From contig NZ_JAJSOO010000001.1 in assembly GCF_029428875.1 (NCBI RefSeq), forward strand, positions 2,666,001 through 2,730,000: a DNA stretch of 64,000 nucleotides, given 5' to 3'. Shown here piece by piece: positions 40,435 through 50,008 of this stretch. The notes beneath the pieces are model-generated. The model saw only the letters and a list, made by a program, of their open reading frames with translations. It did not search any database and was not told the origin of the DNA. The DNA is from Streptomyces sp. JH34. GTDB taxonomy: Bacteria; Actinomycetota; Actinomycetes; Streptomycetales; Streptomycetaceae. The translations under genes and the position numbers were made by a program. Within the stretch, counting starts at the first letter, position 1. Each line of letters begins with the position of its first letter.

Positions 40435-41439
40435 TCAGATCCAGCCGCGCTCACGGGCGAGGAGTGCCGCCTGAGGACGACTGGCCGCCTCCAGGAGCTG
40501 CAGGATGTTGGCGACGTAACGACGGTAGGTGCGCACCGAGACCCCCAGGTCACGCGCACCGATCTCGTCCTTCGTGCCGCGGCACATGGCCTTCAGGACC
40601 AGCTGCTCCATCTGCGGCAGATGGACCTCGGGGCCCTCGGGACACTCCCCCGTCTCCTCGCAGAAGACGGAGAGCTCAAGGGCGTCACTCCAGATCTTCT
40701 CGAAGAGATCCATGACGTTGGCGACCAGCCCCGCCTCCTGTGCCACCAGCGCGCCGCGCGCGCTGTCGGCGGGGTCGACCGGCGTCAGGGCGACGGAGCG
40801 GTCGTAGACGAGGATACGTGCGGACATGTCCTCCACCACACGTATCTCCGCACCCTTCGAGGCCAGTTCGCACAGGTACCCGAAAGTGACGGCATCCTCC
40901 AGCGCCTGGCGCAGGACAACGCTCCGCATCCGCACGCCTCGTCTGATGCACCGGAGATCCAGCGGTCTGGAGTGCTGGATGTTCTCGTGGGTCAGCGCGG
41001 TGTAGGGCTCGGCGGACATGATCTCCTCACGGGCGAAGAAAGCGAGCGCCTCGATGCGGCTGCGTATCGTGTCGAGGCTCTCGATCTTCTCCACCACCGG
41101 TTTCTTGGCCGGGGCGATCTCCTGTTCCGCCTCGAGCGACGCGACGAGGTGCCTGGCCTGCGTGACGGCGCGCATCTCCGCATGCAAATGCCGCAACCGC
41201 AGATCGGCCAGGCTGTCCACGACCGACTCCGGAGACTCCGGCCAGTAACGGCCGTCGGGCCCCACGACGACGACGGCGAGGTCCGCGAGCCGCTCCAGCG
41301 CGCTCGCGACCTCGTGCGGGGGAGCGTCCGAAAGCTCGCACAAGTTCTCCGCCGCCGTTCCGGGGCATCTCAGGATGTCCCGGTAAAGCTCCTCTTCCAA
41401 CCCAGAAAGCCCCAGTACGGACAGAACGCCAGCATTCAT
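40435..41439 (-). CDS. LuxR-type regulator with TrmB-like N-terminus
   Basis: The product has 334 residues from ATG 41439 (GGGGG upstream); an earlier start at 41526 is possible. N-terminal winged helix (LSGLEEELYRDILRCPGTAAENLCELSDAPPHEVASALERLADL), a PLD-like/TrmB effector segment in the middle (residues about 110-250) and a C-terminal HTH (EQLVLKAMCRGTKDEIGARDLGVSVRTYRRYVANILQLL). This class often controls peptide and other biosynthetic clusters in Streptomyces. It is the only large regulator near the lanthipeptide genes and is 0.9 kb from them, so it is the candidate pathway regulator. Confidence 0.85.
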   Translation of the reverse strand: MNAGVLSVLGLSGLEEELYRDILRCPGTAAENLCELSDAPPHEVASALERLADLAVVVVGPDGRYWPESPESVVDSLADLRLRHLHAEMRAVTQARHLVASLEAEQEIAPAKKPVVEKIESLDTIRSRIEALAFFAREEIMSAEPYTALTHENIQHSRPLDLRCIRRGVRMRSVVLRQALEDAVTFGYLCELASKGAEIRVVEDMSARILVYDRSVALTPVDPADSARGALVAQEAGLVANVMDLFEKIWSDALELSVFCEETGECPEGPEVHLPQMEQLVLKAMCRGTKDEIGARDLGVSVRTYRRYVANILQLLEAASRPQAALLARERGWI

Positions 41440-41969
41440 CAGGCCCCCGTGATCCAGCAGCCGGCCCTGCGACCAGAGCAAGAGCCGGTGCAGCCATGAT
41501 TGATGGTGTGTCCATTGAAAGTACATTACGTAGAGGTAGCGTGACAGAGCTTTTTTTGCCGGAGGTCGAATCGATAGTCGGGCGTCAAATCAGAAAGCAC
41601 GCGCTCGGCGCGGTACCCCGTCACCAGCACACTCTCCTGACAGACGCGAGTGCACTGCCGGGGGAACAACCGCAGCTGAACTTCGGGCGAATGACACGTC
41701 CTCACTTCCCGGCGGGGCCGGCCTCTCCACCGCGACGTCACGGCGTCCGGGCTCGAGGAGGACGGTCAAGGCTGTTTAGCGGCGCCTGACGAGAAAGAGC
41801 ACCATTTCCGCACTGATAGCCACGTGCAACGCGGCCGTAAGGGCGGTGAGCGACCGGTACGGCATTCCGGTGCGCATGAGCGAGACGGAGCGGATTCCCC
41901 CGCCTCCTGTACGCACAGGACAGTGAAACCCCCTGAGGTCTCCGCGTGGCCTCTGCGTACTGTCGATGT
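41440..41969. other. 530-bp intergenic region upstream of LuxR-type gene and NAT
   Basis: Contains no convincing gene. It is AT-richer between 41440 and 41640 (for example GAAAGTACATTACGTAGAGG), as expected for the LuxR-gene promoter. A 29-codon minus-strand reading frame at 41779-41865 would encode a single helix (MPYRSLTALTAALH ... LVRRR), but it lacks a good ribosome site. Confidence 0.5.
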
Positions 41970-42788
41970 ATGACACTCGACCTCGACGCCTACTTCGCCC
42001 GCATCGGCTGGGCGGGGAGCACGGACCGCCGCCCCACCGTGGAGGTGCTGCGGTCCGTGCACCGCGCCCACATGTTGGGCATCCCGTTCGAGAATCTGGA
42101 ACCCCTCCTCGGCAGCGCCCCCTCCCTCGCGCTCCCGGACCTGGAGAGGAAGCTCGTCCGCAGTGAGCGCGGCGGGTACTGCTACGAGCACAACACCCTC
42201 CTGGCCGCCGTCCTGACCCAGCTCGGGTTCCGGGTGACGCTGCTGACCGCGCGGGTGGTGGTGGGCGCCGCGCCCGGTGACGTCCGGCCCCGCACGCACA
42301 TGCTCATGCAGGTGGACGTGGAAGGTGAGTCCGCCCCCTACGTGGCCGATGTCGGCTTCGGCTCGCACGGGGCGCTGCTGGAGCCGATCCCGCTGGTGGT
42401 GGACGCCGAGCTGCTCGACACCCCGCGCCGCCACCGCCTCGTGCACGCCCCGCACGACGGGCCGCTGGAGATGTGGGAGCTCCAGGCGGACAAGGGCGGC
42501 TACTGGGAGCCGCAGTACGAGTTCACCCTGGAGCCGTTCGAGGCCCCGGACTACGAGGTCATCAACTGGCACATCGCCACGAACCCGCGCTCGCCGTTCC
42601 GGCAGGCGGTCTACGCCCAGCGCACCCTGCCGGGCCTGCACCGGGCCCTGTCCGGGCGGACGCTGGTGGAGACCGCAGACGACGGCACGGTCGCGGAGCG
42701 GGAGCTGGCCGACTCCGCCGAGGTGCTGCGGGTGCTGGCCGAGGACTTCGGCGTACGCCTTCCCGAAGGGACCGTCCTGCCCGGCTGA
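41970..42788 (+). CDS. nat: Arylamine N-acetyltransferase
   Basis: The 272-residue protein has the NAT catalytic triad in its normal surroundings: C71 (RGGYCYEHN), H111 (RTHMLMQV) and D128 (VADVGFG). It transfers acetyl from acetyl-CoA to aromatic amines and hydrazines. The ATG at 41970 is the first of the conserved sequence MTLDLDAYFARI. It stands alone on the plus strand; the following 247 bp to the aminotransferase contain no gene that I can support. Confidence 0.93.
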   Translation: MTLDLDAYFARIGWAGSTDRRPTVEVLRSVHRAHMLGIPFENLEPLLGSAPSLALPDLERKLVRSERGGYCYEHNTLLAAVLTQLGFRVTLLTARVVVGAAPGDVRPRTHMLMQVDVEGESAPYVADVGFGSHGALLEPIPLVVDAELLDTPRRHRLVHAPHDGPLEMWELQADKGGYWEPQYEFTLEPFEAPDYEVINWHIATNPRSPFRQAVYAQRTLPGLHRALSGRTLVETADDGTVAERELADSAEVLRVLAEDFGVRLPEGTVLPG

Positions 42789-43035
42789 CCGGGGTACGGG
42801 CCCCGGCCGGGGCGTGCGCGGGGCCATGCGCGCGCCCCGCGTGGCGCATCTCACCCGGTACGCGCCCGATGCCCGCTTTCCAAGCCGCGGCGCCGCCCCG
42901 ACCGGCCGTTCCCACGGTCCGCGGCCGGGGAGGCATGCCGATGGAAGACCCCGGGCGCCGGCGCGTGTGCCCGTAGGGAGCAACCGGTGCGCGAACCGGG
43001 AGCACCGCGCGAAACACGGTCGTAAGCTCGCGGAC

Positions 43036-44247
43036 ATGCAGGTCATCCAGTCAACGAAGCTCTCCGGCGTCTGTTACGAGATCCGCGGCCCCGTCCTCGA
43101 GGAAGCGATGCGGCTCGAAGCGGCAGGTCATCGCATCCTGAAGCTGAACACCGGCAACCCGGCCGCGTTCGGGTTCGAGTGCCCGCCGGAGATCCTCGAG
43201 GACATCCTGCGCAACCTGTCGGGCGCGCACGGCTACGGCGACGCGAAGGGCCTGCTGTCCGCGCGGCGCGCGGTGATGCAGCACTACCAGACCAAGGGGA
43301 TCGACCTCGACGTCGAGGACGTCTACCTCGGCAACGGTGTCTCCGAGCTGATCCAGATGTCGATGCAGGCGCTGCTCGACGACGGCGACGAGGTGCTCGT
43401 CCCCGCACCGGACTATCCCCTGTGGACGGCCTCGGTCTCGCTGGCCGGCGGCACGGCGGTGCACTACCGGTGCGACGAGCAGGCCGACTGGATGCCCGAC
43501 CTCGCGGACATCGAGCGGAAGATCACCGACCGCACCAAGGCGCTGGTGATCATCAACCCGAACAACCCGACCGGCGCGGTCTACGACGACGAGATGCTGC
43601 GCGGGCTGACGGAGATCGCCCGGCGTCACAACCTGGTGGTCTGCTCCGACGAGATCTACGACCGGATCCTCTACGACGGCGCGACGCACACCCCGACCGC
43701 CGCCATCGCCCCGGACCTGATGGTGCTCACCTTCAACGGGCTCTCCAAGAACTACCGGATCGCGGGATACCGCTCCGGCTGGATGGCGGTCTGCGGCCCG
43801 AAGGCGCACGCCTCCTCGTACATCGAGGGCCTCACGGTCCTGGCCAACATGCGCCTGTGCGCCAACATGCCCGCACAGCACGCGGTGGCCACCGCGCTCG
43901 GCGGACGGCAGTCGATCAACGAGCTGGTGCTGCCGGGCGGGCGGATCCTGGAGCAGCGGGACGTGGCGTACGACCTGCTGACGCAGATCCCCGGGGTGAC
44001 CTGTGTGAAGCCGAAGGGCGCGCTGTACCTCTTCCCGAGGCTCGACCCCAAGGTCTTCAAGATCAAGGACGACAGGCAGATGGTGCTCGACCTGCTGCGG
44101 GCCGAGAAGATCATGGTGGTCCAGGGCACGGGCTTCAACTGGCCGGAACCCGATCACTTCCGGGTGGTCACCCTGCCGCCGGTGAAGGACCTGACCGATG
44201 CCGTGACGCGTATCGGGAACTTCCTGGACGGTTACAGCCAGCCCTGA
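43036..44247 (+). CDS. Class I pyridoxal-phosphate aminotransferase (AlaA-like)
   Basis: The 403-residue protein is fold type I, with NPNNPTGAVY, VVCSDEIYDRI and FNGLSKNYRIAGYRSGW with K238 for PLP and the Arg for substrate carboxylate. The N-terminal MQVIQSTKLSGVCYEIRGPV and HGYGDAKGLLSARRAVMQHYQ are those of the glutamate-pyruvate aminotransferase group (E. coli AlaA). It should interconvert alanine/pyruvate with glutamate/2-oxoglutarate. Confidence 0.9.
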   Translation: MQVIQSTKLSGVCYEIRGPVLEEAMRLEAAGHRILKLNTGNPAAFGFECPPEILEDILRNLSGAHGYGDAKGLLSARRAVMQHYQTKGIDLDVEDVYLGNGVSELIQMSMQALLDDGDEVLVPAPDYPLWTASVSLAGGTAVHYRCDEQADWMPDLADIERKITDRTKALVIINPNNPTGAVYDDEMLRGLTEIARRHNLVVCSDEIYDRILYDGATHTPTAAIAPDLMVLTFNGLSKNYRIAGYRSGWMAVCGPKAHASSYIEGLTVLANMRLCANMPAQHAVATALGGRQSINELVLPGGRILEQRDVAYDLLTQIPGVTCVKPKGALYLFPRLDPKVFKIKDDRQMVLDLLRAEKIMVVQGTGFNWPEPDHFRVVTLPPVKDLTDAVTRIGNFLDGYSQP

Positions 44248-44297
44248 GCGGCCCGGCGGGGTCTTCACGGACAAGGCTTTCCGGATCTGGCATAACT

Positions 44298-44312
44298 TTA
44301 GATTGAATCTAA
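44298..44312. promoter_or_regulatory. 7-1-7 palindrome resembling a Fur/PerR box
   Basis: TTAGATT-G-AATCTAA, perfect 7-bp arms, 36 bp before the next ATG. It overlaps TAAGAT (44310-44315), a good -10. The form matches the 7-1-7 sites bound by Fur-family repressors (FurA, PerR-like CatR). Transcription of the downstream gene may depend on iron or peroxide. Confidence 0.6.
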
Positions 44313-44348
44313 GATAGGATGGCCTTACCGCAATACAGGAGGCCACCC

Positions 44349-44747
44349 ATGTACGAGCCGATCCGCGCCAAGTCGGTCCACACATCGGCCGACGACGCCG
44401 ATTTCCCGCACCGCAGCCGCGAGGACGAGCTGGACATCCAGCTCGCCGGACACCTCGCGGCCCTGCTCGCCGTCACCGACGAGCTGGGCCTCGCCGCCAT
44501 GGGCGACCGCATCGCCGAGCAGGTGGCCAGGCTCCGTGCCGCTCCGCCCGCGCGGCACGCCGGGCAGAGCGAGGCGCCCCCGGCCGCTCTGCACCGCCGC
44601 GCCCACGCCCTCGCCGGCCGGGCTCTCGTGGTGGCCGCGTCCCGCGCCGACACCGCCGTCGCGATCCTCGCGGCGGAGGCCATGGACGCGCACGCCGCGG
44701 CCCTGTCCACCGCCACCGCGCCGACCGTCCTGGTCGGCGCCCCCTGA
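44349..44747 (+). CDS. Conserved hypothetical, Ala-rich helical protein
   Basis: The 132-residue protein starts at ATG 44349, after CAGGAGG. It is mainly helical and Ala-rich, with ELDIQLAGHLAALLAVTDELGLAAMGDRIAEQVARL and a C-terminal AAxAMDAHAAAL region. No Cys-metal site or signal peptide is seen. A Fur/PerR-like palindrome overlaps the promoter, so a role in iron or oxidative stress is a guess from the operator only. Confidence 0.75.
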   Translation: MYEPIRAKSVHTSADDADFPHRSREDELDIQLAGHLAALLAVTDELGLAAMGDRIAEQVARLRAAPPARHAGQSEAPPAALHRRAHALAGRALVVAASRADTAVAILAAEAMDAHAAALSTATAPTVLVGAP

Positions 44748-44902
44748 CGGCCCCGGTCCACGGGTCGCGAAGACGCGTGGACCGGGTGCCACACACGAGG
44801 AGCCGGGCAGATGTGAAGGTCCCGCGCACAGATGGTCGGCGATTCATGGACGTTCCCCCTGAAATGGGGTGTCGCTCCGCCGGAGAGGGTCTCCTGGAAG
44901 GG

Positions 44903-44937
44903 CGGCACCCGGAACCATGAGGGGGCTCCGGGTGCCG
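44903..44937. terminator. Terminator hairpin downstream of pck
   Basis: An 11-bp perfect stem (CGGCACCCGGA at 44903-44913 with TCCGGGTGCCG at 44927-44937) and a 13-nt loop, in the 263-bp gap between the hypothetical gene and pck. Confidence 0.7.
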
Positions 44938-45010
44938 TGCCGCGGCGGGCCGTCGGCCCCACAGGTCAGGGCGGATTCCGATGAGGCCCGGCCACGGGAT
45001 CGTGAGCGGG

Positions 45011-46837
45011 TCAGCCCAGGCGCTGGACCAGCGCGCGGTACTCGTCCCACAGCTCCTTCGGCGTGTGGTCGCCGAAGGTGTTGAGGTGCTCGGGGATCAG
45101 CGCGGCCTCCTCGCGCCAGACCTCCTTGTCGACGGAGAGCAGGAAGTCGAGCTCGGACTCGGAGAGTTCCAGGCCCTCGGTGTCCAGGGAGCCCTTGGCC
45201 GGCAGGATGCCGATCGGCGTCTCGACACCCTCGGCCCTGCCCTCCAGCCGCTCGACGATCCACTTGAGGACACGGCTGTTCTCACCGAAGCCGGGCCAGA
45301 CGAACTTGCCCGCGTCGTTCTTGCGGAACCAGTTCACGTAGTAGATCTTCGGCAGCTTCGACGGGTCCGCCTTGTCGTTGCCGACCTCGACCCAGTGCTT
45401 CATGTAGTCGCCCATGTTGTAGCCGCAGAACGGCAGCATGGCGAACGGGTCGCGGCGCAGCTCGCCGACCTTGCCCTCGGCGGCCGCGGTCTTCTCGGAG
45501 GCGACGTTGGCACCGAGGAAGACGCCGTGCTGCCAGGTGAAGGACTCCGTGACCAGCGGGACCGCGGACGCGCGGCGGCCGCCGAAGAGGATCGCCGAGA
45601 TCGGCACACCCTTCGGGTCCTCCCACTCGGGCGCGATGATCGGGCACTGCCCGGCGGGGACGGTGAAGCGGGCGTTGGGGTGGGCGGCGGGCGTGCCGGA
45701 CCCGGGGGTCCAGTCGTTGCCCTTCCAGTCCGTGAGGTGCGCGGGGAGCTCCTCGGTCATGCCCTCCCACCACACGTCGCCGTCGTCGGTGAGGGCGACG
45801 TTGGTGAAGACGGAGTTGCCCCACATGGTCTTCATGGCGTTGGCGTTGGTGTGCTCGCCGGTGCCGGGCGCGACACCGAAGAATCCGGCCTCGGGGTTGA
45901 TCGCGTACAGCTGGCCGTCCTCGCCGAACCGCATCCAGGCGATGTCGTCGCCGATGGTCTCCACGGTCCAGCCGGAGATCGTCGGCTCCAGCATGGCGAG
46001 GTTGGTCTTGCCACAGGCGCTCGGGAAGGCCGCCGCGACGTACTTCGACTCACCGCGCGGCGGCGTGAGCTTGAGGATCAGCATGTGCTCGGCGAGCCAG
46101 CCCTCGTCGCGGGCCATGACGGAGGCGATGCGCAGGGCGTAGCACTTCTTGCCGAGCAGGGCGTTGCCGCCGTAGCCCGAGCCGTAGGACCAGATCTCGC
46201 GGTCCTCGGGGAAGTGCGAGATGTACTTGGTGGAGTTGCAGGGCCAGGGGACGTCGGCCTCGCCTGCGGCCAGGGGGGCGCCGAGGGTGTGGACGGCCTT
46301 GACGAAGAAGCCGTCCGTGCCGAGCTCGTCCAGGACCGCCTGGCCCATGCGCGTCATGGTGCGCATGGAGACGGCGACGTAGGCGGAGTCGGTGATCTCG
46401 ACTCCGATGGCGGAGAGCGGCGAGCCGACGGGGCCCATGCAGAACGGGACGACGTACATCGTGCGGCCGCGCATGGAGCCGCGGAAGACGCCCTTCTCCC
46501 CCGCGAAGATCTCCCGCATCTCGGCGGGTGCCTTCCAGTGGTTGGTCGGGCCCGCGTCCTCCTCCTTCGCGGAGCAGATGTAGGTGCGGTCCTCGACGCG
46601 GGCGACATCGCTCGGGTCGGAGGCGGCGTAGTACGAGTTGGGGCGCTTGACCGGGTCGAGCTTCGTGAAGGTGCCCTTGGCGACGAGCTCCCCGCACAGG
46701 CGCTCGTACTCGGCCTCGGAGCCGTCGCACCAGACCACGCGGTCCGGCTGGGTGAGGGCGGCGATCTCGTCCACCCAGGAGACGAGCTCCTGGTGCCGAG
46801 TGGGAACAGTGAGGGGAGCCGCGATGTCTCGCGCCAC
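45011..46837 (-). CDS. pckG: Phosphoenolpyruvate carboxykinase (GTP)
   Basis: The 608-residue protein starts at GTG 46837 after AAGGAGC. GTP-type signatures: [48 protein letters not shown], the kinase loop [28 protein letters not shown], and [10 protein letters not shown]. It converts oxaloacetate plus GTP to PEP. Length is typical (about 600). It is single, with a terminator behind it. Confidence 0.97.
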   Translation of the reverse strand: MARDIAAPLTVPTRHQELVSWVDEIAALTQPDRVVWCDGSEAEYERLCGELVAKGTFTKLDPVKRPNSYYAASDPSDVARVEDRTYICSAKEEDAGPTNHWKAPAEMREIFAGEKGVFRGSMRGRTMYVVPFCMGPVGSPLSAIGVEITDSAYVAVSMRTMTRMGQAVLDELGTDGFFVKAVHTLGAPLAAGEADVPWPCNSTKYISHFPEDREIWSYGSGYGGNALLGKKCYALRIASVMARDEGWLAEHMLILKLTPPRGESKYVAAAFPSACGKTNLAMLEPTISGWTVETIGDDIAWMRFGEDGQLYAINPEAGFFGVAPGTGEHTNANAMKTMWGNSVFTNVALTDDGDVWWEGMTEELPAHLTDWKGNDWTPGSGTPAAHPNARFTVPAGQCPIIAPEWEDPKGVPISAILFGGRRASAVPLVTESFTWQHGVFLGANVASEKTAAAEGKVGELRRDPFAMLPFCGYNMGDYMKHWVEVGNDKADPSKLPKIYYVNWFRKNDAGKFVWPGFGENSRVLKWIVERLEGRAEGVETPIGILPAKGSLDTEGLELSESELDFLLSVDKEVWREEAALIPEHLNTFGDHTPKELWDEYRALVQRLG

Positions 46838-47014
46838 GATCGCTCCTTGTGAAGAGGGTGTGTTGTCAGGCCCCGTGGGGGCTGCGACCCGGATGCTGAC
46901 CCCTTCGAATTCCCCTGGCGCTCATCCGGTGCCGACCGCACTCATTTGATCATCCGACTAAGCCGCCCATCTGTCCAGAGGGCCGCACACGTGAGCATCG
47001 CCACTCGGATCTGT

Positions 47015-47034
47015 TACCTACGGGAGCGTAGGTA
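47015..47034. promoter_or_regulatory. Inverted repeat at the hemolysin III gene start
   Basis: TACCTACG-ggag-CGTAGGTA, 8-bp perfect arms, ending 10 bp before the ATG at 47045. Its size and position fit a TetR-type operator. Any ribosome site would lie in it, so it could equally act as an RNA hairpin. Confidence 0.6.
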
Positions 47035-47044
47035 GCATGCGGAT

Positions 47045-47728
47045 ATGACTTCTGCCGCCTCCGCGTCCGGACCCGTCGAGCTCACCGACCCCGTCCCGGT
47101 CAAACCACGGATGCGCGGTTGGCTGCACGCCGGCATGTTCCCCGCGGTGGTCATAGCCGGAATCGTCCTGGTCGCCCTCGCCGACGGCACACGGGCACAG
47201 GTCGCCTGCGCCGTGTACGTGCTCAGCGCCTGCCTGCTGTTCGGTGTGAGCGGGGTCTACCACCGGGGCACCTGGGGCCAGCGCGGCGAGGCCGTGCTGC
47301 GCAGGCTCGACCACGCCAACATCTTCCTGATCATCGCGGGCACCTACACGCCGCTGACCCTCCTGCTGCTGCCCGAATCCACCAGCCGCCCGCTCCTGTG
47401 GGCGATCTGGAGCGCCGCGGCGGCCGGCATCGCCTTCCGCGTGTTCTGGGTCGGAGCCCCTCGCTGGCTCTACACCCCGTGCTACATCGCCATGGGCTGG
47501 GCCGCGGTGTTCTTCCTGCCCGACTTCATGCGCAGCGGCGGCATCGCGGTGCTGGTCCTCGTCGTCGTCGGCGGGCTGCTCTACAGCGCGGGGGGCGTCA
47601 TCTACGGCCTGAAGCGCCCGAACCCGTCACCGCGCTGGTTCGGCTTCCACGAGGTGTTCCACTCGCTGACGCTGGCGGCGTTCATCGTGCACTACGTCAG
47701 CATCTCGCTGGTCGCCTACCAGCAGTGA
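47045..47728 (+). CDS. Hemolysin III / PAQR-family membrane protein
   Basis: The 227-residue protein has seven hydrophobic helices with the family metal-site segments: SGVYHRG (Ser and His of the first helix pair), RLDHANIFLIIAGTYTP, and HEVFHSLTLAAFIVHY near the C-terminus (His residues of the zinc site). These make up the CREST/PAQR hydrolase site. The true substrate of bacterial members is uncertain. It is divergent from pck. Confidence 0.92.
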   Translation: MTSAASASGPVELTDPVPVKPRMRGWLHAGMFPAVVIAGIVLVALADGTRAQVACAVYVLSACLLFGVSGVYHRGTWGQRGEAVLRRLDHANIFLIIAGTYTPLTLLLLPESTSRPLLWAIWSAAAAGIAFRVFWVGAPRWLYTPCYIAMGWAAVFFLPDFMRSGGIAVLVLVVVGGLLYSAGGVIYGLKRPNPSPRWFGFHEVFHSLTLAAFIVHYVSISLVAYQQ

Positions 47729-47748
47729 CCGCCGCTCCGCACGACTGA

Positions 47749-47773
47749 GGGCCCGGCCGTGACGGCCGGGCCC
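47749..47773. terminator. Bidirectional terminator
   Basis: GGGCCCGGCCG-tga-CGGCCGGGCCC, an 11-bp stem with a 3-nt loop, between convergent hemolysin III and DUF255 genes. Confidence 0.78.
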
Positions 47774-47800
47774 CTCGTCGTACCCCTGGAGCGGCCCGGC

Positions 47801-49828
47801 TCAGCCGCCCAGCTTCGCGGCCAGCTCCTCCGGGTCCGTCGTCGGCGCGTCGCACACGAAGTGCCGGCAGACGTACGCGGTCGGCTCGCCGCCCACCGAC
47901 GGCCGGTCCACCAGCAGCGGGAACTCGCTGCCCGCGTCCGGACCCTCACCGGCCGCGACGACCGCGCCGGGGGCCCGCCCCAGGAGGGCCGTCCGGTGCA
48001 GCTCCCCGGTGACCGGGCCGGCCACGGCGACCTCGCGCGGGCCGTCCAGCAGGGCTTCGGCGACCGCAAGGCCCCAGCCGATGAACCGGGGTGCCTTCGG
48101 GCCGAGCGCCCCGACGACCCCGAGGGCCCCCTCGGCGGCCGTGCGGTGCGCCTCGGAGCCGGTGTGTGCCGCGTAGGAGAGCAGCGCTCCCGCGGCGGCG
48201 GTCCAGCCGGCCGGGGTGGCGTTGTCGGTGGGGTCCTGGGGGCGCCGGATCAGCTGCTCCGCGTCGTCCGCGGTGTCGAACAGCTGGCCGTTATCCCCGG
48301 TGAAGTGCTGCAGCACGATGTCCAGCAGGAAGCCGGCGAATTCCAGCCAGACGCCCTCCCCGGTGACGGAGGCCAGGGCGAGGAAGCCCTCGGCGACGTC
48401 GCCGTAGTCCTCCAGGACCCCGGAGTTCTCCCCGGCCCGCCCGTCCTTCGACGTGCGGCACAGCCGGGCGACATCACCCATGTGGACCCGTACCAGCAGG
48501 TCGGCGGCCTCGGTGGCGCGCTCGACCAGATCCGGGCGGTCGAAGTACGCCCCGGTCTCGGCGAGCGCGGCGATCGCCAGGCCGTTCCAGGCGGCGACGA
48601 TCTTGTCGTCGCGCTCGGGGCGCGCCCGCAGCTCACGGGCCGCGAGCAGCCGGGCCCGTACACCGGCGATCCGCTCGGCGTCGGCGTGCTCGGCCTCCCC
48701 CGGCGGTACGAGCCGCAGGACGGACGAGCCCTCCTCGAAGGTGCCCTCCTCGGTCACACCGAAGTACGCGGCGGCGAACGCCGCGTCCTCCTCACCCAGC
48801 ACGTCGCGCAGCTGCGCGGGTGTCCAGACGTAGAACGCGCCCTCGACGTGACGCCCCTGCGTGTCCTCGCTGTCGGCGTCCAGCGCGGAGGCGAACCCGC
48901 CTTCGGCGGTCCGCAGCTCACGCACCATGAAGTCGGCCGTCTCCAGGGCCACCCGGCGGGCCAGGTCCGAGCCGGTGGCCCGCCACAGATGGGCGTACAC
49001 ACGGCACAGCAGGGCGTTGTCGTAGAGCATCTTCTCGAAGTGCGGGACGACCCACTCGCGGTCCACGGAGTAGCGGGCGAAGCCGCCGCCGAGCTGGTCG
49101 TAGATCCCGCCGCGGGCCATGGCCGCGCAGCTGTCGGCGGCCATCTGCAGGGCGCCCTCGGCGCCCGTGCGGGCGTGGTGGCGCAGCAGGAACTCGATGA
49201 CCATGGCCGGCGGGAACTTGGGCGCGCCGCCGAAGCCGCCGTGCTTCTCGTCGTAGTCGCGGGTCAGCCTCAGCAGGGCCTGGGCCAGCTCGGGTTCGCC
49301 CGGCAGTCCGCCCTCTGCGGCCGCCAGGGAGCGGCCCGCGAGGTCGCGCACGATGCGCCCGGCCACCTCGTCGACCTCCTCGCGCCGGTCCGTCCAGGCT
49401 GCCGCGACCCCTTCGAGGACCTGCTGGAAGGAGGGCATGCCGTGGCGGGGCTCGGGCGGGAAGTACGTGCCGAAGTAGAAGGGTTCGGCCTCGGCGGTCA
49501 GGAAGACGGTCATCGGCCAGCCGCCCTGGCCGGTCGCGGCCTGCACGGCCTCCATGTACACGGCGTCGACGTCGGGCCGCTCCTCGCGGTCGACCTTGAC
49601 GGGGACGAAGTGCGCGTTGAGGTAGTCGGCGACGGACGCGTCCTCGAAGGACTCGTGGGCCATCACGTGGCACCAGTGACAGCTGGCGTAGCCGACGCTG
49701 AGCAGCACGGGGACGCCGCGCCGGCGGGCCTCCTCGAACGCCTCCGGCGACCACGGCCACCAGTCGACGGGATTACCGGCGTGCTGGAGGAGGTACGGGG
49801 ACGTGGTCTGCGCGAGTCGGTTGGCCAT
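47801..49828 (-). CDS. DUF255 thioredoxin-like protein (YyaL/SPATA20 family)
   Basis: The 675-residue product starts at ATG 49828 (GAGGGGT upstream); an earlier start at 49942 is possible. The N-terminus [24 protein letters not shown] and the [13 protein letters not shown] motif (CxxC) with [10 protein letters not shown] are diagnostic; the C-terminal two-thirds is a (alpha/alpha)6 barrel typical of glycosidase-like folds. Function is not established. All motifs are intact. Confidence 0.93.
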   Translation of the reverse strand: MANRLAQTTSPYLLQHAGNPVDWWPWSPEAFEEARRRGVPVLLSVGYASCHWCHVMAHESFEDASVADYLNAHFVPVKVDREERPDVDAVYMEAVQAATGQGGWPMTVFLTAEAEPFYFGTYFPPEPRHGMPSFQQVLEGVAAAWTDRREEVDEVAGRIVRDLAGRSLAAAEGGLPGEPELAQALLRLTRDYDEKHGGFGGAPKFPPAMVIEFLLRHHARTGAEGALQMAADSCAAMARGGIYDQLGGGFARYSVDREWVVPHFEKMLYDNALLCRVYAHLWRATGSDLARRVALETADFMVRELRTAEGGFASALDADSEDTQGRHVEGAFYVWTPAQLRDVLGEEDAAFAAAYFGVTEEGTFEEGSSVLRLVPPGEAEHADAERIAGVRARLLAARELRARPERDDKIVAAWNGLAIAALAETGAYFDRPDLVERATEAADLLVRVHMGDVARLCRTSKDGRAGENSGVLEDYGDVAEGFLALASVTGEGVWLEFAGFLLDIVLQHFTGDNGQLFDTADDAEQLIRRPQDPTDNATPAGWTAAAGALLSYAAHTGSEAHRTAAEGALGVVGALGPKAPRFIGWGLAVAEALLDGPREVAVAGPVTGELHRTALLGRAPGAVVAAGEGPDAGSEFPLLVDRPSVGGEPTAYVCRHFVCDAPTTDPEELAAKLGG

Positions 49829-50008
49829 ACCCCTCATCCTTGCGTACCCGGGGTGGAGGCGGGGGGACGGGCTCACCGGGCTCCGGGGGAGGTTCGCCGC
49901 ACCCTCGCGGGAACGTCCCACGCCGTCCGCGGCGGCCGGCACGGGAGTCGCGAGGCCGGTCGGTCCAGGGGCTCGCAGGGAATCGAGGTGTCGCTTCCCT
50001 GTAAGCCC

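Noticed and set aside
41779..41865. A 29-residue minus-strand membrane peptide (MPYRSLTALT ... LVRRR)
   Set aside because: The hydrophobic helix is attractive, but there is no ribosome site at proper distance and no conserved context. Left as a remark in the intergenic entry.
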